Below, piece after piece: positions 25,218 through 35,900 of a stretch of 64,000 nucleotides of DNA. The translations under genes were made by a program, and so were the position numbers. The notes below the pieces were generated by a model, which worked only from the letters and a program-made list of their open reading frames with translations, had not been told where the DNA came from and did not search any database. Origin of the DNA: a virus; IMG/VR virus record IMGVR_UViG_3300013005_000001, positions 146,303 to 210,302 of that record; one strand, 5' to 3'. Position 1 is the stretch's first letter. Each line of letters opens with the position of its first letter.

Positions 25218-26838
25218 ATGTTACTAGTAAGTCCAGGAACAGTAGTAGAGATTCCATTTGTATACAGATCTGGGTACACCTATGTCGATCCAGACGTTAG
25301 TATAACAGCTCTTCTTAAGAGGCGGATTTAACAACGCAGGCCCTGTTATAGCTGGCCCATTTGTGTGGGCTCCGGCTTCATTGGATTGGAGTGAATATGA
25401 TTTTGCTGACGATGTTATTTTTTACAAAGACGAATCAATAACAGAGGCATACCCAGTGCTTAAAAGGGATTCTGTAGGTTCTTTTGTAATTAAGTTAAAG
25501 ATACCAGAAAATCTTTTTGATGGAATGTATACCATTCAAGTAACAGCACTAGTAGATGGATTGTCTGTATCAAGAGAAATAAATTTGCAATCATCCAATG
25601 GATACCAGACATATGAAGATTCTTTTGATTTAGGTTCAAAGTCAATAAAAATAGGCAATAGATCTTTATATCAAAATATTGGAGATTCAACAACTCAAAA
25701 TATATTATTAATAGGTCATACAGACGCTTTACAACCTTACGGAATAGTAAAATTAAAGTCTATTCAAGATGGAATAAACTTATTAAGAGGTGATGTAAAA
25801 TCTCCGTTACTTAGAGGAATGTTTGATGCGTATGCATGCGGAGCAAGAGATATATATTTAATGTCTTGTGGGTATATGAGCGAATACGTAGAAGAAGTTA
25901 GTGATAGAAATGTAGAAATATTTTCTGACGATGATGCAACACCAAATCAATATTCTTTTTACGATTTGTATTACTTGAGACTTAATGAATGTTATTCACT
26001 TCTAAAAGATTATGAATTTTTAAACATAATAGTGCCATTAGAAACTTCAATTATAAATACTGGACTTAATAATTTTGTTGAGCAACTTGCAACCCACTGT
26101 GAATTTTTACAGACTGAAACGGGTGAAGTCCAGTTTGGAATAATAGGTTCTAGAAATAATGGATTATCAATATCAGATATTGACCTATTGGAAGAAAAAG
26201 ATTTTAATTTAGATCCAGTTATAACACCTGAAGGTTATGTTATTTCTGATAAGGGTAGACATGTAATATTGATTTATGGTGAAATAATTTTAAGCCACAA
26301 ACAACTACAGGTAAGTTATTCCGGTTCACCAGCTGCCGCAGTAGCTGGAATGATATCGTCTACTAGAATAGATAGAGGTTTAACTAAGACTAAAATACCA
26401 GCCGCTTTTTCTATTCATGGAGCAGATCTAAACGCTGCACAAGTAAAAAGACTTCAAGACATAGGAATTAACACTGTGGTTAGAGGACAAAGATCTAGAA
26501 GGGCAGCAATCTTTGACACATGTCTAAGCAGTGATTACACTAAATCTATTAGTGAATCCTATAAAGATTGCAGCAATGTTAGATTAGTTTCTTTAGTCAT
26601 TAGGGAGATTCAATCCTTAGGAAACCTCGCTGTTGGAAAATTTGGATATGATAAAATAGTATCTTATGTAGAAGAGTTTCTGTCAGCACTACAAAGCTCT
26701 AGGGTAATAGTTGACTATTCAATGAATGTTTCTGCAAATAAGGTAGATAAAAGTACTCTTTACTTTAACATATCAATTACTTCTTCCAGAACTTTGAGAC
26801 AAATTTCTTTTAATGTTTCTAGTGGTAAGGGCGCATAA
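25218..26838 (+). CDS. Tail sheath-like protein, read through CGGA at 25323
   Basis: The zero frame from ATG 25218 reads 35 residues and hits TAA two codons after the CGG. The +1 frame continues for 503 residues to 26838, giving about 539. The C-terminal third (SPAAAVAGMISSTRIDRGLTKTKI, LNAAQVKRLQDIGINTVV, SLGNLAVGKFGYDKIVSYVEEFLSAL, IDYSMNVSAN region) looks like sheath domains that form the inner lattice. The N-terminal half carries an extra beta domain. The main sheath is at 27659, so this may be a specialised sheath, a collar or a tail-terminator-proximal paralogue. It overlaps the next gene by one base. Confidence 0.65.
25323..25326 (+). other. CGGA recoding site in the sheath-like gene (+1 shift)
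   Basis: Codon 36: AGG CGG A. The zero frame gives ATT TAA; the +1 frame gives TTT AAC AAC and a 503-residue continuation. The shift cannot be replaced by a single alternative start that keeps the first 35 residues. Confidence 0.8.
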
Positions 26839-27575
26839 TGACACAGAATGTTATAGGATTTCCATCTGGAAATAGAAACGATGTTAGTTTTGACAGAGTA
26901 TTTGGAGAGCCGCTTCAAGCTAGTGGAAATCTCAGTTACTTAGAATTTATAGCAGTAGTTAAATCTTTATGGGAAAATGCTTATCCAGATATTAAAATTA
27001 AACCAACGCAGAGTGGGACATATGCAGATTATCCCGTAATAGTATATGGACTAGAACTAAGAAAAGCTCACACCAGTGAACCAAAACCAAGAACCAGAAC
27101 TACTCAAACGAATAAAGATGTAGTTGTCTTCGGTCAAAGATTTCAAAACATAGTTAGCTTTACTGTAATAACAGAAGCAAATGGTGGAGCAAAACAAGGT
27201 TCTGCAGCAAGATATTCTGGGCCAGAAGTGGCGGACAATATCATGGAGATATTTGAAGACTTTATGCTAGAACATACTCCTGTCTTTAAAAGGCTAGGCG
27301 CTTCAGAATTTGTTTATTCAAGAAGACTTTCTGACTCTGAAGAAAATAGAGACAGTACTGACATTTGCAAAAGAACTGTTACTTATATGTTAACTACCGA
27401 AAAACTGTTTGCTCAAAATGTAGACCATATTGAGAGTATCGTTTTAGACGTGAGAAGATACATGTCTTACGAACAGTCCATATGGGACAGTGCTCAAGAA
27501 GGTGCTACCCCAGACTTTACTGGAACAGAAGTAAATATAATAGACTTGTATCAAAGTTCCACTCCCAACACTTAA
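26838..27575 (+). CDS. Probable tail terminator/completion protein
   Basis: 245 residues; the start shares one base with the previous stop (TAATG). No enzyme motif is visible. Core segments DYPVIVYGLELRKAHTSEPKPR and QRFQNIVSFTVITEANGG suggest an alpha/beta fold, and position between the sheath-like protein and the sheath is typical of the tail terminator. The C-terminal 40 residues are acidic. No repeat or membrane segment is present. Confidence 0.45.
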   Translation: MTQNVIGFPSGNRNDVSFDRVFGEPLQASGNLSYLEFIAVVKSLWENAYPDIKIKPTQSGTYADYPVIVYGLELRKAHTSEPKPRTRTTQTNKDVVVFGQRFQNIVSFTVITEANGGAKQGSAARYSGPEVADNIMEIFEDFMLEHTPVFKRLGASEFVYSRRLSDSEENRDSTDICKRTVTYMLTTEKLFAQNVDHIESIVLDVRRYMSYEQSIWDSAQEGATPDFTGTEVNIIDLYQSSTPNT

Positions 27576-27658
27576 TGTAGTTTGTTTTTATATCTTACCT
27601 ATTACTATATTGTCTGAAGTAATATATTTATCTGCCCTAATCGGAGGTCTAAAGTCTA

Positions 27659-28930
27659 ATGGCTCTACCAGGTGTAAAAACAGTAATTAAAGATCGCTTT
27701 TATAGCATCTCAAGACAGGATATTCCTGTCGGACCAAAAATTTGTCTCATTGCTCGCAGGTCTACTGCTGACAATACTGGCAATGTAAGGGATCTAGACG
27801 TTGTTCAAGCAACAACGGAACAGGACGTCATGACTGCGTTTGGAGAAAATTCAGACGCACACAGAGGCTACTTTGAGCTTGTAGCAGGAGGTGCTGAAAG
27901 AGTTTTCATCGTACCACTTCCTAGCGACACAACATGGAACTATACCACTGGTGCAGTTACCAGTTCAAGCTTTGGTGGAAGCGTTTTTGATGCTTGTTTC
28001 GAAGCAGCAGAAGCAGTTCAGCCAGACATCATCGTACCTTGGGGTAGAGGTGGACATCCATATGATTATGATCAGGAGGGCGCTACTCCTAACACTGGCA
28101 CAACAGGACCAAGTTTTGGTTTCTATGCAGACAGTGCCTCAACCGCAAATAGCCTTGTTGCCAAAGTTGGCGCAAAGGTAAAGGACATTGCAGAGAATTC
28201 TTTCCCATGCTTCGCTGTTATGGGAATTAAGCCATACATAGGTGGCGTATCAGAAATCATGACACCAGGTGAAGTATCAACTCACATTGGTAGCGCAGGA
28301 TTAACCAATCTTATCTCAAGAGATGATGCAACCTTTTCTGCTGGTTCGGCTAACGACGGCGTTAACAAGCACGTAGTGGTTATGGCCTCAGAGCTTAAGC
28401 CAGTAAACTATGTAGCTGAATGGGGTTTTGCCAATGGTGCAACTACATTTGCTGCTGCAATTAGCAGAATGTCTTCTTTTAGCTCACCAGTTAATAAAAT
28501 AGCTTACAACGTAGCAACGATCAGATACAATCCAACTAGAACACAGCAAATTGCAATGTCCGACAAGGGCGTTAACTTTATCGCTCTTAACTTCAACAAA
28601 GTGCCAGTCTTCATCGAAGGTAGCACATTTGCTATGTCTACATCAGACTATACAAGAATTTCTACATATAGAATCATTTCAGAAGCAGCCACTTTAATAA
28701 GACAAGTGTGCCAGAAGTTTATTGGTGAAGCATCAACGCTTCAAACAAGAAACTCTATGGAAACGGCTATCACTTCTGCACTAAGAGGAATGCAACAAAT
28801 GGGTGCCTTGTTGGACAGTGACTTCAGCGTAAGTTACTTGCCAGCACAAAATAAGGCGTTTGTTGACCTCGTATTAACACCAGCATTTGAACTCAAGAAC
28901 ATTGAAGTTCAAGTATCTATAAGCATATAA
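27659..28930 (+). CDS. Tail sheath protein
   Basis: 423 residues. The start MALPGVKTVIKDRFYSISRQ, with PGV near the N-terminus, VQATTEQDVMTAFG and GGAERVFIVPL, is typical of contractile tail sheaths, as is the C-terminal region IRQVCQKFIGEASTLQTRNSMETAI...LVLTPAFELKNIEVQVSIS. It surrounds the tube and contracts on adsorption. CGGAGG upstream is a strong ribosome binding site, and codons are C/G-ending as in the capsid gene, which fits its high copy number. Confidence 0.85.
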   Translation: MALPGVKTVIKDRFYSISRQDIPVGPKICLIARRSTADNTGNVRDLDVVQATTEQDVMTAFGENSDAHRGYFELVAGGAERVFIVPLPSDTTWNYTTGAVTSSSFGGSVFDACFEAAEAVQPDIIVPWGRGGHPYDYDQEGATPNTGTTGPSFGFYADSASTANSLVAKVGAKVKDIAENSFPCFAVMGIKPYIGGVSEIMTPGEVSTHIGSAGLTNLISRDDATFSAGSANDGVNKHVVVMASELKPVNYVAEWGFANGATTFAAAISRMSSFSSPVNKIAYNVATIRYNPTRTQQIAMSDKGVNFIALNFNKVPVFIEGSTFAMSTSDYTRISTYRIISEAATLIRQVCQKFIGEASTLQTRNSMETAITSALRGMQQMGALLDSDFSVSYLPAQNKAFVDLVLTPAFELKNIEVQVSISI

Positions 28931-28957
28931 CATAATACCGATTTGGAGGGTATATAA

Positions 28958-29662
28958 ATGGCAGAATATGAAGGTCCAGTAGCTAAGTATCTCAATACTT
29001 ATACTACATTTTCCGGAGCAGATATCGTAGCTACTTTTGGTGGCATTGAAATCGGAGCTCTATCTGGAATCACTTTCTCAGTTACTAGAGAAAAAGCACC
29101 AATTTACACAATGGGTTCACCAAACCCACGTTCCTTTTCAAGAGGAAAAAGAGGCATCGCAGGCTCTTTGATCTTCACGGTATTTGACAGACCAGCTCTG
29201 TACCAAATGCTTGAAGCTAATTATCAAACAGACGGCGGAGGAGCACAGTTCTTTACTAGAAAGAGCAATACTCTTCCAGGTGATGCAGGACACAAGAGAG
29301 GTATAGCAGAGTTCGACAAGCAGTCATTAGACGTAGTTAGTCAGATCCCTTACTATGCAGACCAGATTCCTCCATTCGATATTACAATTACTTTTGCCAA
29401 CGAATATGGCCAAGGTGCAGTAAGATCAATCTTTGGAGTTGAGCTTTTGAACGAAGGTTCTGGAGCTTCTATGGACGACATTGTTATCGAAGAAACGATG
29501 ACTTATGTAGCCCGTGAAATTGGACCTATGTACAAGATTTCAAACTCACAACTCACTGGTGGTATCTTTAATGGTGAAAACAGCCTCAAAAATATTATTA
29601 ATGAAGATGTACCAGGAACAGCTGGACTCAACAAAAACGGCGTTAAGATCATTAGACCTTAA
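28958..29662 (+). CDS. Tail tube-like protein 1
   Basis: 234 residues with TTGGAGGG upstream, and high-expression codons. The core SGADIVATFGGIEIGALSGITFSVTREKAPIYTMGSPNPRSFSRGKRGIAGSLIFTVFD (trimmed for length) is the tube-like part: a strand-rich module ending in AGSLIFTVFD. PPFDITITFANEYGQGAVRSIFGVELLNEG then closes the fold. The two following genes share this frame, so three tube-like paralogues occur in a row. Because it follows the sheath directly and has the strongest expression signals, this is the best candidate for the major tube. Confidence 0.7.
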   Translation: MAEYEGPVAKYLNTYTTFSGADIVATFGGIEIGALSGITFSVTREKAPIYTMGSPNPRSFSRGKRGIAGSLIFTVFDRPALYQMLEANYQTDGGGAQFFTRKSNTLPGDAGHKRGIAEFDKQSLDVVSQIPYYADQIPPFDITITFANEYGQGAVRSIFGVELLNEGSGASMDDIVIEETMTYVAREIGPMYKISNSQLTGGIFNGENSLKNIINEDVPGTAGLNKNGVKIIRP

Positions 29663-29688
29663 TAGTCCTAAAGACTAATTATAGATAT

Positions 29689-29720
29689 GGGGACTGGATT
29701 AAACTCTGGTCCCCTTATTT
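29689..29720 (+). terminator. Probable intrinsic terminator between tube genes
   Basis: GGGGAC (29689-29694) pairs with GTCCCC (29709-29714) around a 14-base loop and is followed by a T-rich tract. It lies in the 77-base gap after tube-like protein 1, and would give excess expression of the sheath and tube over the downstream genes. Confidence 0.7.
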
Positions 29721-29739
29721 ATTTATAAAGGAATAATCA

Positions 29740-30456
29740 ATGACTGGTGTATGGAAATACGATCAACAATCTATAAGTAAGCATAGACAGCAGCAAGGTC
29801 TCCCAGACCCATTTTCAAATATGTCTTTTGCTGGAACCGATATATCAGCAGCAATGGTGATTCCAGCTATAAATAGAGAAACAGGCACCATAGAGGGCAC
29901 GGATATCTTAGAGCTGGGAGAACTACAAACAATATCATATTCAATCCATAGAGAGAACTCTCCAATAAGAACTGTAGGCCATGTTAATCCAAGGGGATTT
30001 GTTAAAGGTGGCAGAACTATAGCTGGTTCATTGATATTTACTGTATTCAACGAGTATGCCTTCTATAGGATTAGAGAGTTCCGTCAAATGATGGGTGAAA
30101 CAGGACTCTTTTTTGCACCACTAGCAGACATGCTTCCACCGTTTGATGTGGTATTATCATTCTTTAACGAATATGGTTTAGCAGCTAAAATGAAAATATA
30201 TGGCATTACTATAGTAGATGAAGGTCAAACAATGTCTGTTGATGACCTCATTACGGAGCAGACGTATACATACATGGCCAGAGGTATTCAGCCATTAATG
30301 AGCGTTGAAAATGATCCGCTACTTTTGCCCAACGATCAAAGAGATCTCTACCAACAAAGACAAGAGAATTTCTTCGGTGCAACAAATCTCAAATCTTATA
30401 CTCAGTTAATTGAAAGAATTGTTCCACCAGGTGGAACTTCTGCAAATTCTAAATAA
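29740..30456 (+). CDS. Tail tube-like protein 2
   Basis: 238 residues, with AAAGGAATAA upstream. It shares with the previous gene an ordered set of motifs: ENSPIRTVGHVNPRGFVKGGRTIAGSLIFTVF, then DMLPPFDVVLSFFNEYGLAAKMKIYGI and VDDLITEQTYTYMARGI (compare IVIEETMTYVAREIGP). This is a paralogue, less highly expressed according to the terminator upstream. It could be the distal tube or hub-proximal initiator ring rather than the repeating tube subunit. Confidence 0.65.
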   Translation: MTGVWKYDQQSISKHRQQQGLPDPFSNMSFAGTDISAAMVIPAINRETGTIEGTDILELGELQTISYSIHRENSPIRTVGHVNPRGFVKGGRTIAGSLIFTVFNEYAFYRIREFRQMMGETGLFFAPLADMLPPFDVVLSFFNEYGLAAKMKIYGITIVDEGQTMSVDDLITEQTYTYMARGIQPLMSVENDPLLLPNDQRDLYQQRQENFFGATNLKSYTQLIERIVPPGGTSANSK

Positions 30457-30467
30457 AGGAAATCAAA

Positions 30468-31655
30468 TTGATTGGTGATGCTAACGCTGGTGGAGCTTCT
30501 GACTACGAACTAAGGGTGGGGCAAAGGCCTTATAGACCCTTCAGTACATATTTGCCAGCAGACTTGCAAGAAAAGCTTTATGGAAAAGGAGGAAGTCTTC
30601 CTCCGACTACCATTAGAACTGGACCATCTTATGATCCATTGAGTGCTAATATAGACACCGAGTGGGCTGGCAAGTCAACGGATGGTCAAAAATTTAATAG
30701 CTATTATGATTACTATTTCAGTGGCGAAGATGTAAAAGTGTACATAGATGGATTATTTGATCCAGAACATGAACTTGATATTGCATCTTTCTCATTTGTT
30801 ATCAAGCAAGAAAAACAACCTTTATACGGTTTTTGGTCCTACAATTATGATGCCATGATGGTTGGCAGTAGGTTGGTTAGCGGAGAAATGGTTGTATATA
30901 CTAGATACCCTGGAAGAATGAGGGATCTACTTTCATCTGCAGCAGAACAGAGAGTTTTGTTTAATAGCGATAAACCAGGGGCATCAAGAATTCAATCTTA
31001 TCTAACTGGAAATAATGAGCAATCTTTAGAGGATGAAAAAAATCTTCAAAGATATTGGAATAGATCTAATCTAGATAGACTTACAGCAGATAACGATAAA
31101 ACAGATAAAAGAAATATATTTAGCTCTCATCCACCTTTTAACTTCATAGTTAAATATGGAACACAAGAAGGTTCAGTCAGTACGGTGGGTAGAAACTTAG
31201 GAACCGATTCTGTTGACAACCTTGAGACGCTAGATAGGTTAATGGCTACTGATTATAATGAAAGACTAGTTAAACCATCTAGAGGCAACACTGGCATGGA
31301 CATAGTCCTGCAGGACGTTCACCTGGTGAGCATGGGAACCTCTATTGCACCTGGTGGTCAGGCAATGATTGAAAGCTATCAATTTATGTCTAGAGATATG
31401 TATATTTCCAGTGGCAATATTAGAAATACTCAAAAGTCTGTACTTTCAACTGTTGATTCTACAGGAATTGAAAAGACTCCAACCAACAAAGTCCAGCCAC
31501 CATTGTCTCCTGGTAAGATTAAACAATTAAAAGATTTCTTTGAAGAATATGATAATAGCAGTAGCGAAGTTCCTCCTGTCGACAATAGTGCAGGTTTTTC
31601 TGGTGGAGGCGGAGGAGGCTTTTCTGGTGGAGGGGCTAGCGGATATTTCGGCTAG
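30468..31655 (+). CDS. Tail tube-like protein 3 with extensions
   Basis: 395 residues from TTG 30468 with AAAGGA seven bases upstream. The core again shows QEKQPLYGFWSYNYDAMMVGSRLVSGEMVVYTRYP, then PPFNFIVKYG and MIESYQFMSRDMYISSG, matching the tube family in order. A 130-residue insertion with many charged residues interrupts it, and the C-terminus is Gly-rich (FSGGGGGGFSGGG). It is likely a minor ring at the tube end or baseplate interface. The next gene has its own promoter. Confidence 0.6.
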   Translation: MIGDANAGGASDYELRVGQRPYRPFSTYLPADLQEKLYGKGGSLPPTTIRTGPSYDPLSANIDTEWAGKSTDGQKFNSYYDYYFSGEDVKVYIDGLFDPEHELDIASFSFVIKQEKQPLYGFWSYNYDAMMVGSRLVSGEMVVYTRYPGRMRDLLSSAAEQRVLFNSDKPGASRIQSYLTGNNEQSLEDEKNLQRYWNRSNLDRLTADNDKTDKRNIFSSHPPFNFIVKYGTQEGSVSTVGRNLGTDSVDNLETLDRLMATDYNERLVKPSRGNTGMDIVLQDVHLVSMGTSIAPGGQAMIESYQFMSRDMYISSGNIRNTQKSVLSTVDSTGIEKTPTNKVQPPLSPGKIKQLKDFFEEYDNSSSEVPPVDNSAGFSGGGGGGFSGGGASGYFG

Positions 31656-31702
31656 TCAATATTTCCAAAGGTCCCACACAACAAGTCAGTATACATTTTT
31701 TG

Positions 31703-31711
31703 TGTTATAAT
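31703..31711 (+). promoter_or_regulatory. Extended -10 promoter TGTTATAAT
   Basis: An exact TGNTATAAT in the 95-base gap before the tail chaperone genes, followed by AGGAGAAAA 30 bases later. It separates tape-measure and baseplate transcription from sheath/tube transcription. Confidence 0.6.
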
Positions 31712-31750
31712 GTAGATAGAAAAATCTTTAATTTAAATTAGGAGAAAAAA

Positions 31751-32284
31751 ATGGCCGAAGGCAGAAAAGTAATCGTTAAAAATTCTGAAGAGCTTGCAGA
31801 ACAGCACGGTGCTGATCAAGTATATACTGCAGAGGAAGTAACGGGAAGTGAAGAAGAACTTAGTGAGATGCAAGCAGCTGCAGACTTTGTAAATGAAAAT
31901 CCGACTACAGTAGAAGATCTTGCTGATGATGAACTAATATGGCCAGATGGCCCCACTGCTGGACAAATTAAAATGTGGAAGAAAGAATATGGAGATGTTT
32001 ACGTAACGTCTATTACTTTTGACAAGCACATTGCTTGGAGAACTCTTTCCAGATTAGAATACAAGAGCCTTGTAAGAAAGATGGAACAGCTAATGGAAGC
32101 AGGACAACTTTCTTCTGGTGAAGCAAATCTTTGGAACGAAGAAGCTATTGCAGAGATCTGCATACTCTTCCCTCAATATGATAGACAGTCTATAACAGCA
32201 GACCTTGCTGGATTGCCATCATTGATCGCTCAAGAGGTGCTAGAGGCATCTGGCTTCGTAGCCCTAGAGGTTCGACAGCTTTAA
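31751..32284 (+). CDS. Tail assembly chaperone-like protein 1
   Basis: 177 residues. It is acidic at the N-terminus (SEELAEQHGADQVYTAEEV) and has a C-terminal helical region with DADLAGLPSLIAQEVLEASGF-type features (key residues D-L-P-L-I-A-E-L-E-S-G-F). The next gene has the same pattern (RLPTGMISSLADEILQESGF), so the two are paralogues. Position just before tape-measure-sized genes is typical of tail assembly chaperones. Most phages link the two by a ribosomal slip; here they are separate, three bases apart. Confidence 0.6.
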   Translation: MAEGRKVIVKNSEELAEQHGADQVYTAEEVTGSEEELSEMQAAADFVNENPTTVEDLADDELIWPDGPTAGQIKMWKKEYGDVYVTSITFDKHIAWRTLSRLEYKSLVRKMEQLMEAGQLSSGEANLWNEEAIAEICILFPQYDRQSITADLAGLPSLIAQEVLEASGFVALEVRQL

Positions 32285-32287
32285 AAA

Positions 32288-32917
32288 ATGCTAGACTCAG
32301 ACCTGTTATATGAATTAAAAAAACAGCATGGTTCTTTATTCCAAACTTCAATTAAAAACCAAGTAGTTGTTTTTAGGGAGTTAAAATTCTCTGAGTTCGA
32401 TAGAATAGCTGAGCATCAACTATCTGGCGATTATACAAATCTAGATATAGAAGATTTTATAATAAAAAGTGCTGTAGTCTATCCACTAGAATTTGATACA
32501 GATAGACTTCCAACTGGAATGATATCCTCTTTAGCTGATGAGATATTGCAAGAATCTGGTTTTTCTTCAGCTAAAAAAGCTAAAAATGTTTTAGAATCAA
32601 AAAGGCAACAAGCTTCTGAAGTAAGAAGCTTAATGAAAGCCTTTGTTTTGGCTACTATATCTACATACTCTGCTGAAGATTTAGACGATATGACTTATAC
32701 AAAGTTGGCAGAAAACGTAGCTTTGTCTGAAAAAATAATAGAAATTAAACAAAATATTCTTGGAATACAACCAACAAATGTAACCATACAATTGGTTGAC
32801 CCTGAAGAAGAAGCAGAAAAAGAACAAGACTTCGCTAATAGATTTAATCAATCTAGAGGTGTCGGAGAAGCAGCTTATCAAGACCCAGTTGCCCAAAAAT
32901 TGTGGGGAATGCAATAA
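32288..32917 (+). CDS. Tail assembly chaperone-like protein 2
   Basis: 209 residues, three bases after its paralogue. Shared features are the LDSDLLYELKKQHGSLFQTSI entry, EFDRIAEHQL (compare EYKSLVRKMEQL), and the LADEILQESGF helix. A C-terminal extension with NVTIQLVDPEEEAEKEQDF is unique. It precedes a 2220-residue tail protein. It probably coats the tape measure during tail assembly together with the first protein. Confidence 0.6.
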   Translation: MLDSDLLYELKKQHGSLFQTSIKNQVVVFRELKFSEFDRIAEHQLSGDYTNLDIEDFIIKSAVVYPLEFDTDRLPTGMISSLADEILQESGFSSAKKAKNVLESKRQQASEVRSLMKAFVLATISTYSAEDLDDMTYTKLAENVALSEKIIEIKQNILGIQPTNVTIQLVDPEEEAEKEQDFANRFNQSRGVGEAAYQDPVAQKLWGMQ

Positions 32918-32934
32918 GAAAGGATCACTAAATC

Positions 32935-35900
32935 ATGATTAGAAATCGTGGTCCTATATCTACCCTGGGGTACAACCTTACTTCCAGGGATCTGCCAACT
33001 GATGAAGGGGAATCAGAAGGCCCAAGTCCTAACTCTGGAGCTATAGCAAAAGCGCTTAACGGTCATCCCGTTATGCGCTTTTTTGCGTCTGCTGCAACAG
33101 CGTTGGTTGCCACTCACGTAGCTTCTAAATTTGTTTCAGCTGGTGGAATAAAACTTGCTACAAAAATACAAAGAGCATCTGATTCAGGTGGCCAATATGC
33201 CGGAGCATCTACTAGATTCATTGAGAGCGCTGGCAAGATAAAGAAGGCCTTAGATGAATTAGAAGGCGTACATAGAAGTGTTGATGGAGTTGATGATTCA
33301 GATGTTTATTCTAAATTAGTTTTTGAATATGGTGGAGAAAGACTAAAGCAAAATTTAGATAGAGTTACTGGTGGAAGGTTCTTATTAGAAGCTGGATCAT
33401 ATATAACGACTCCTGAAATGAGGGCTGCAGGAAGAGGCATAACCCATGAGCCACCAGCAGTATGGACCCTTAAAGATGATATACAACAACTGCTAACAAG
33501 GAGAGCTAGAAATCTAGCCATCGAGTTACCTGCAATGTATGTTGCTCAAAGAGTAGTTACGGAACCATTATATGGTGATGGCAATAGAAAAGATAGAGGC
33601 AAATGGTATAACCCAGTAGACGTTATATCAGACTTTGCTAGACAGTCAACCATAAACATAGCAAGCATGTTAACTCCATTAGAGCTTGGTGGAGCAGGTC
33701 TTGCTAGGGCCAAGTTTCTTGCATCAGCTCCTTATTCTAAAAATCCAAATTTAGTTTTAACCGCCAGAGAGACTAAGTTATCTGAGTCCTTCTTAGATAT
33801 CAAGACCATCCTAAGTAGCTTTGGTCAAGATATACAAAAGGTTACAACTGGACTAACAAGAAACTCAACAGCTTTAGGAGTTGCCTTCAGCTCTGCCGCA
33901 GACACTGTTACAAACTCCTCAGGAAGCTCTGTTTTTGCGTTACAGCAAGCAAGAAGGGGTGCACAAAAAGCAGCACAGGCAGCCTCTGACAGAGGAGCCG
34001 GAAAATTACAAGTAGCTGCATCATCAGTAAAAGGCTACCTATTTGGTCATGAAGTAAAAAATCCTTTAGACATAGAAAATAATCAAATTTTTCAAGGAGC
34101 AATAGATTCAATCCCAGCATTGAGGGGAACGACATTAGGTGCTAAGAGTTTTAGAACAAGGTTTAGAACTGCAAAAACTGCTTATGATGTATTGGATGGA
34201 GCAATATCTTATGATGAAGCACTTCGTAAAGTCAGTGGATCAGTAAGCGGAACTGCTGATGACGCTAGTAAAAATTTACTGTCTTCAACCATAGTTCAGA
34301 TTAGAGACTTGCATAGCAGTAAGTTTAAAGATTTTGCAAACTCATTACTGTCTGGAATTCAAACAGGAGACAGTACAGGAGGCAGCTTAAGCGCCAAAGA
34401 GATGTCTAAAGACATGCAGGTGAACGAGTATAAAAAGAACCTTAGATATAATCTTATCAACAGTGGCGTAAATGAAGAGACAGCATACAACTTAGTAAGA
34501 TCAGTTGACGTTAGCGAAGTACCTAGATCATTTAGTGGTGCAACAAACATCACAAGAAGAGTGAGCTTGGGTATAACAAAAATTGTAGACGATAATAGTG
34601 AAGGTGATTTTTTTCAACAATTAATTGATAGAATGACTCACACAACTGGGTATAGTGATCCAACTTTAACGCGAGATACAGTAGCTGCATCAGTAGAGTT
34701 AACTGATATTTTATTTTCTCAAAAAGATTTTCAACAAAGATTACAAGGAAAAATTTCTAGCTCTTGGAATAAGGTTTATGATGAAATACACACTGAATCT
34801 GCAAGAAAATTAGTTAAGCCTCAAAAGGTAAATTATAAAGATTTTGAAGGAGATATAAGTCCAGAAAAAGCTGACTATCTAGCAAGATCAGTTGCTGACG
34901 TAATGGGCATAAGATTAACGGAAGCAGATGGAACAAGAGTATCTAGAAATGCAATTGGAGATAGTCTAGCTAGGCGTGGAATAAATGTTGATGATACAGG
35001 ACAACTAAGAGCTTACCTCATAGAAAATAGGAGAATGAGTTCTCCAGTATTTGAAGATGGATTTAATATACTTGGCCTTAAGCCACTATTAATTGACGAA
35101 GCGTTTAATAAAGGAATATTTGATTATTTAAACTCAGAGCAAAAAGGCGTCATAGAAGAGATGGCTGGGAACATAGCCAGAACAGATCCAATATCTTCTA
35201 CAATAGGCTACTCAGAGATGAAGGGTGTATATCAAACTAGGTCCGGAGGAGTATTAGATACAACTAGAATAACAGGAATGTTGTCAAGAGCTGTTGATTT
35301 TGTAAGAGATCAAACTCAAATACCAGTTATTAAGTTTAACCCACTTGACATGATTGGGCAAGGTGGCGCTCAAGGCGTAGACAAAAGAAAAATGTTTCAG
35401 TACGCAGAAGGTTTTTCTAATCAACCTTTTGGAAAAGTCGGTTCGCAAACTCCTGGGTTATTTATATTCAGTCAAGAAAAAAGAGGATTTTTTGGACCTA
35501 AAGGAAGTCTATTTACGCTATCTGGCGATTCCAACAATGATCCAATAATAAAAAAACTACCAGGACTTTATCGTCAATTTTCAACTAGCGAAAACGACAT
35601 GTTTGCTAGAGCTGCAAAAAGTGTTGCTCAAAGACAACTTACCTTAGCATTAGACACAAGAGGAACACAAGATGATAGTTCATTGGGTTTTCTTGATAAA
35701 GTTAAGAAAAAATTTGACGTAGCAGAAGAACAACAAAACTCAGTCGCTAGGTACATCGGTAGATTCCGCAGAAGAAAAAATGATATTAGTAATCCAACAG
35801 TTTTTGCAAGACTTATGGCTAACGAAGAAATTTCTACAGGAAGAGGTAGAACTTTATCTTTGCAAGAGATTACGCCTGGTTCGGAAACAGAAGCACCTAG

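Noticed and set aside
31751-32917. Programmed -1 frameshift between tail chaperones
   Set aside because: The first gene has its own stop and the second its own ATG three bases later; no slippery heptamer seen, and the two look paralogous.
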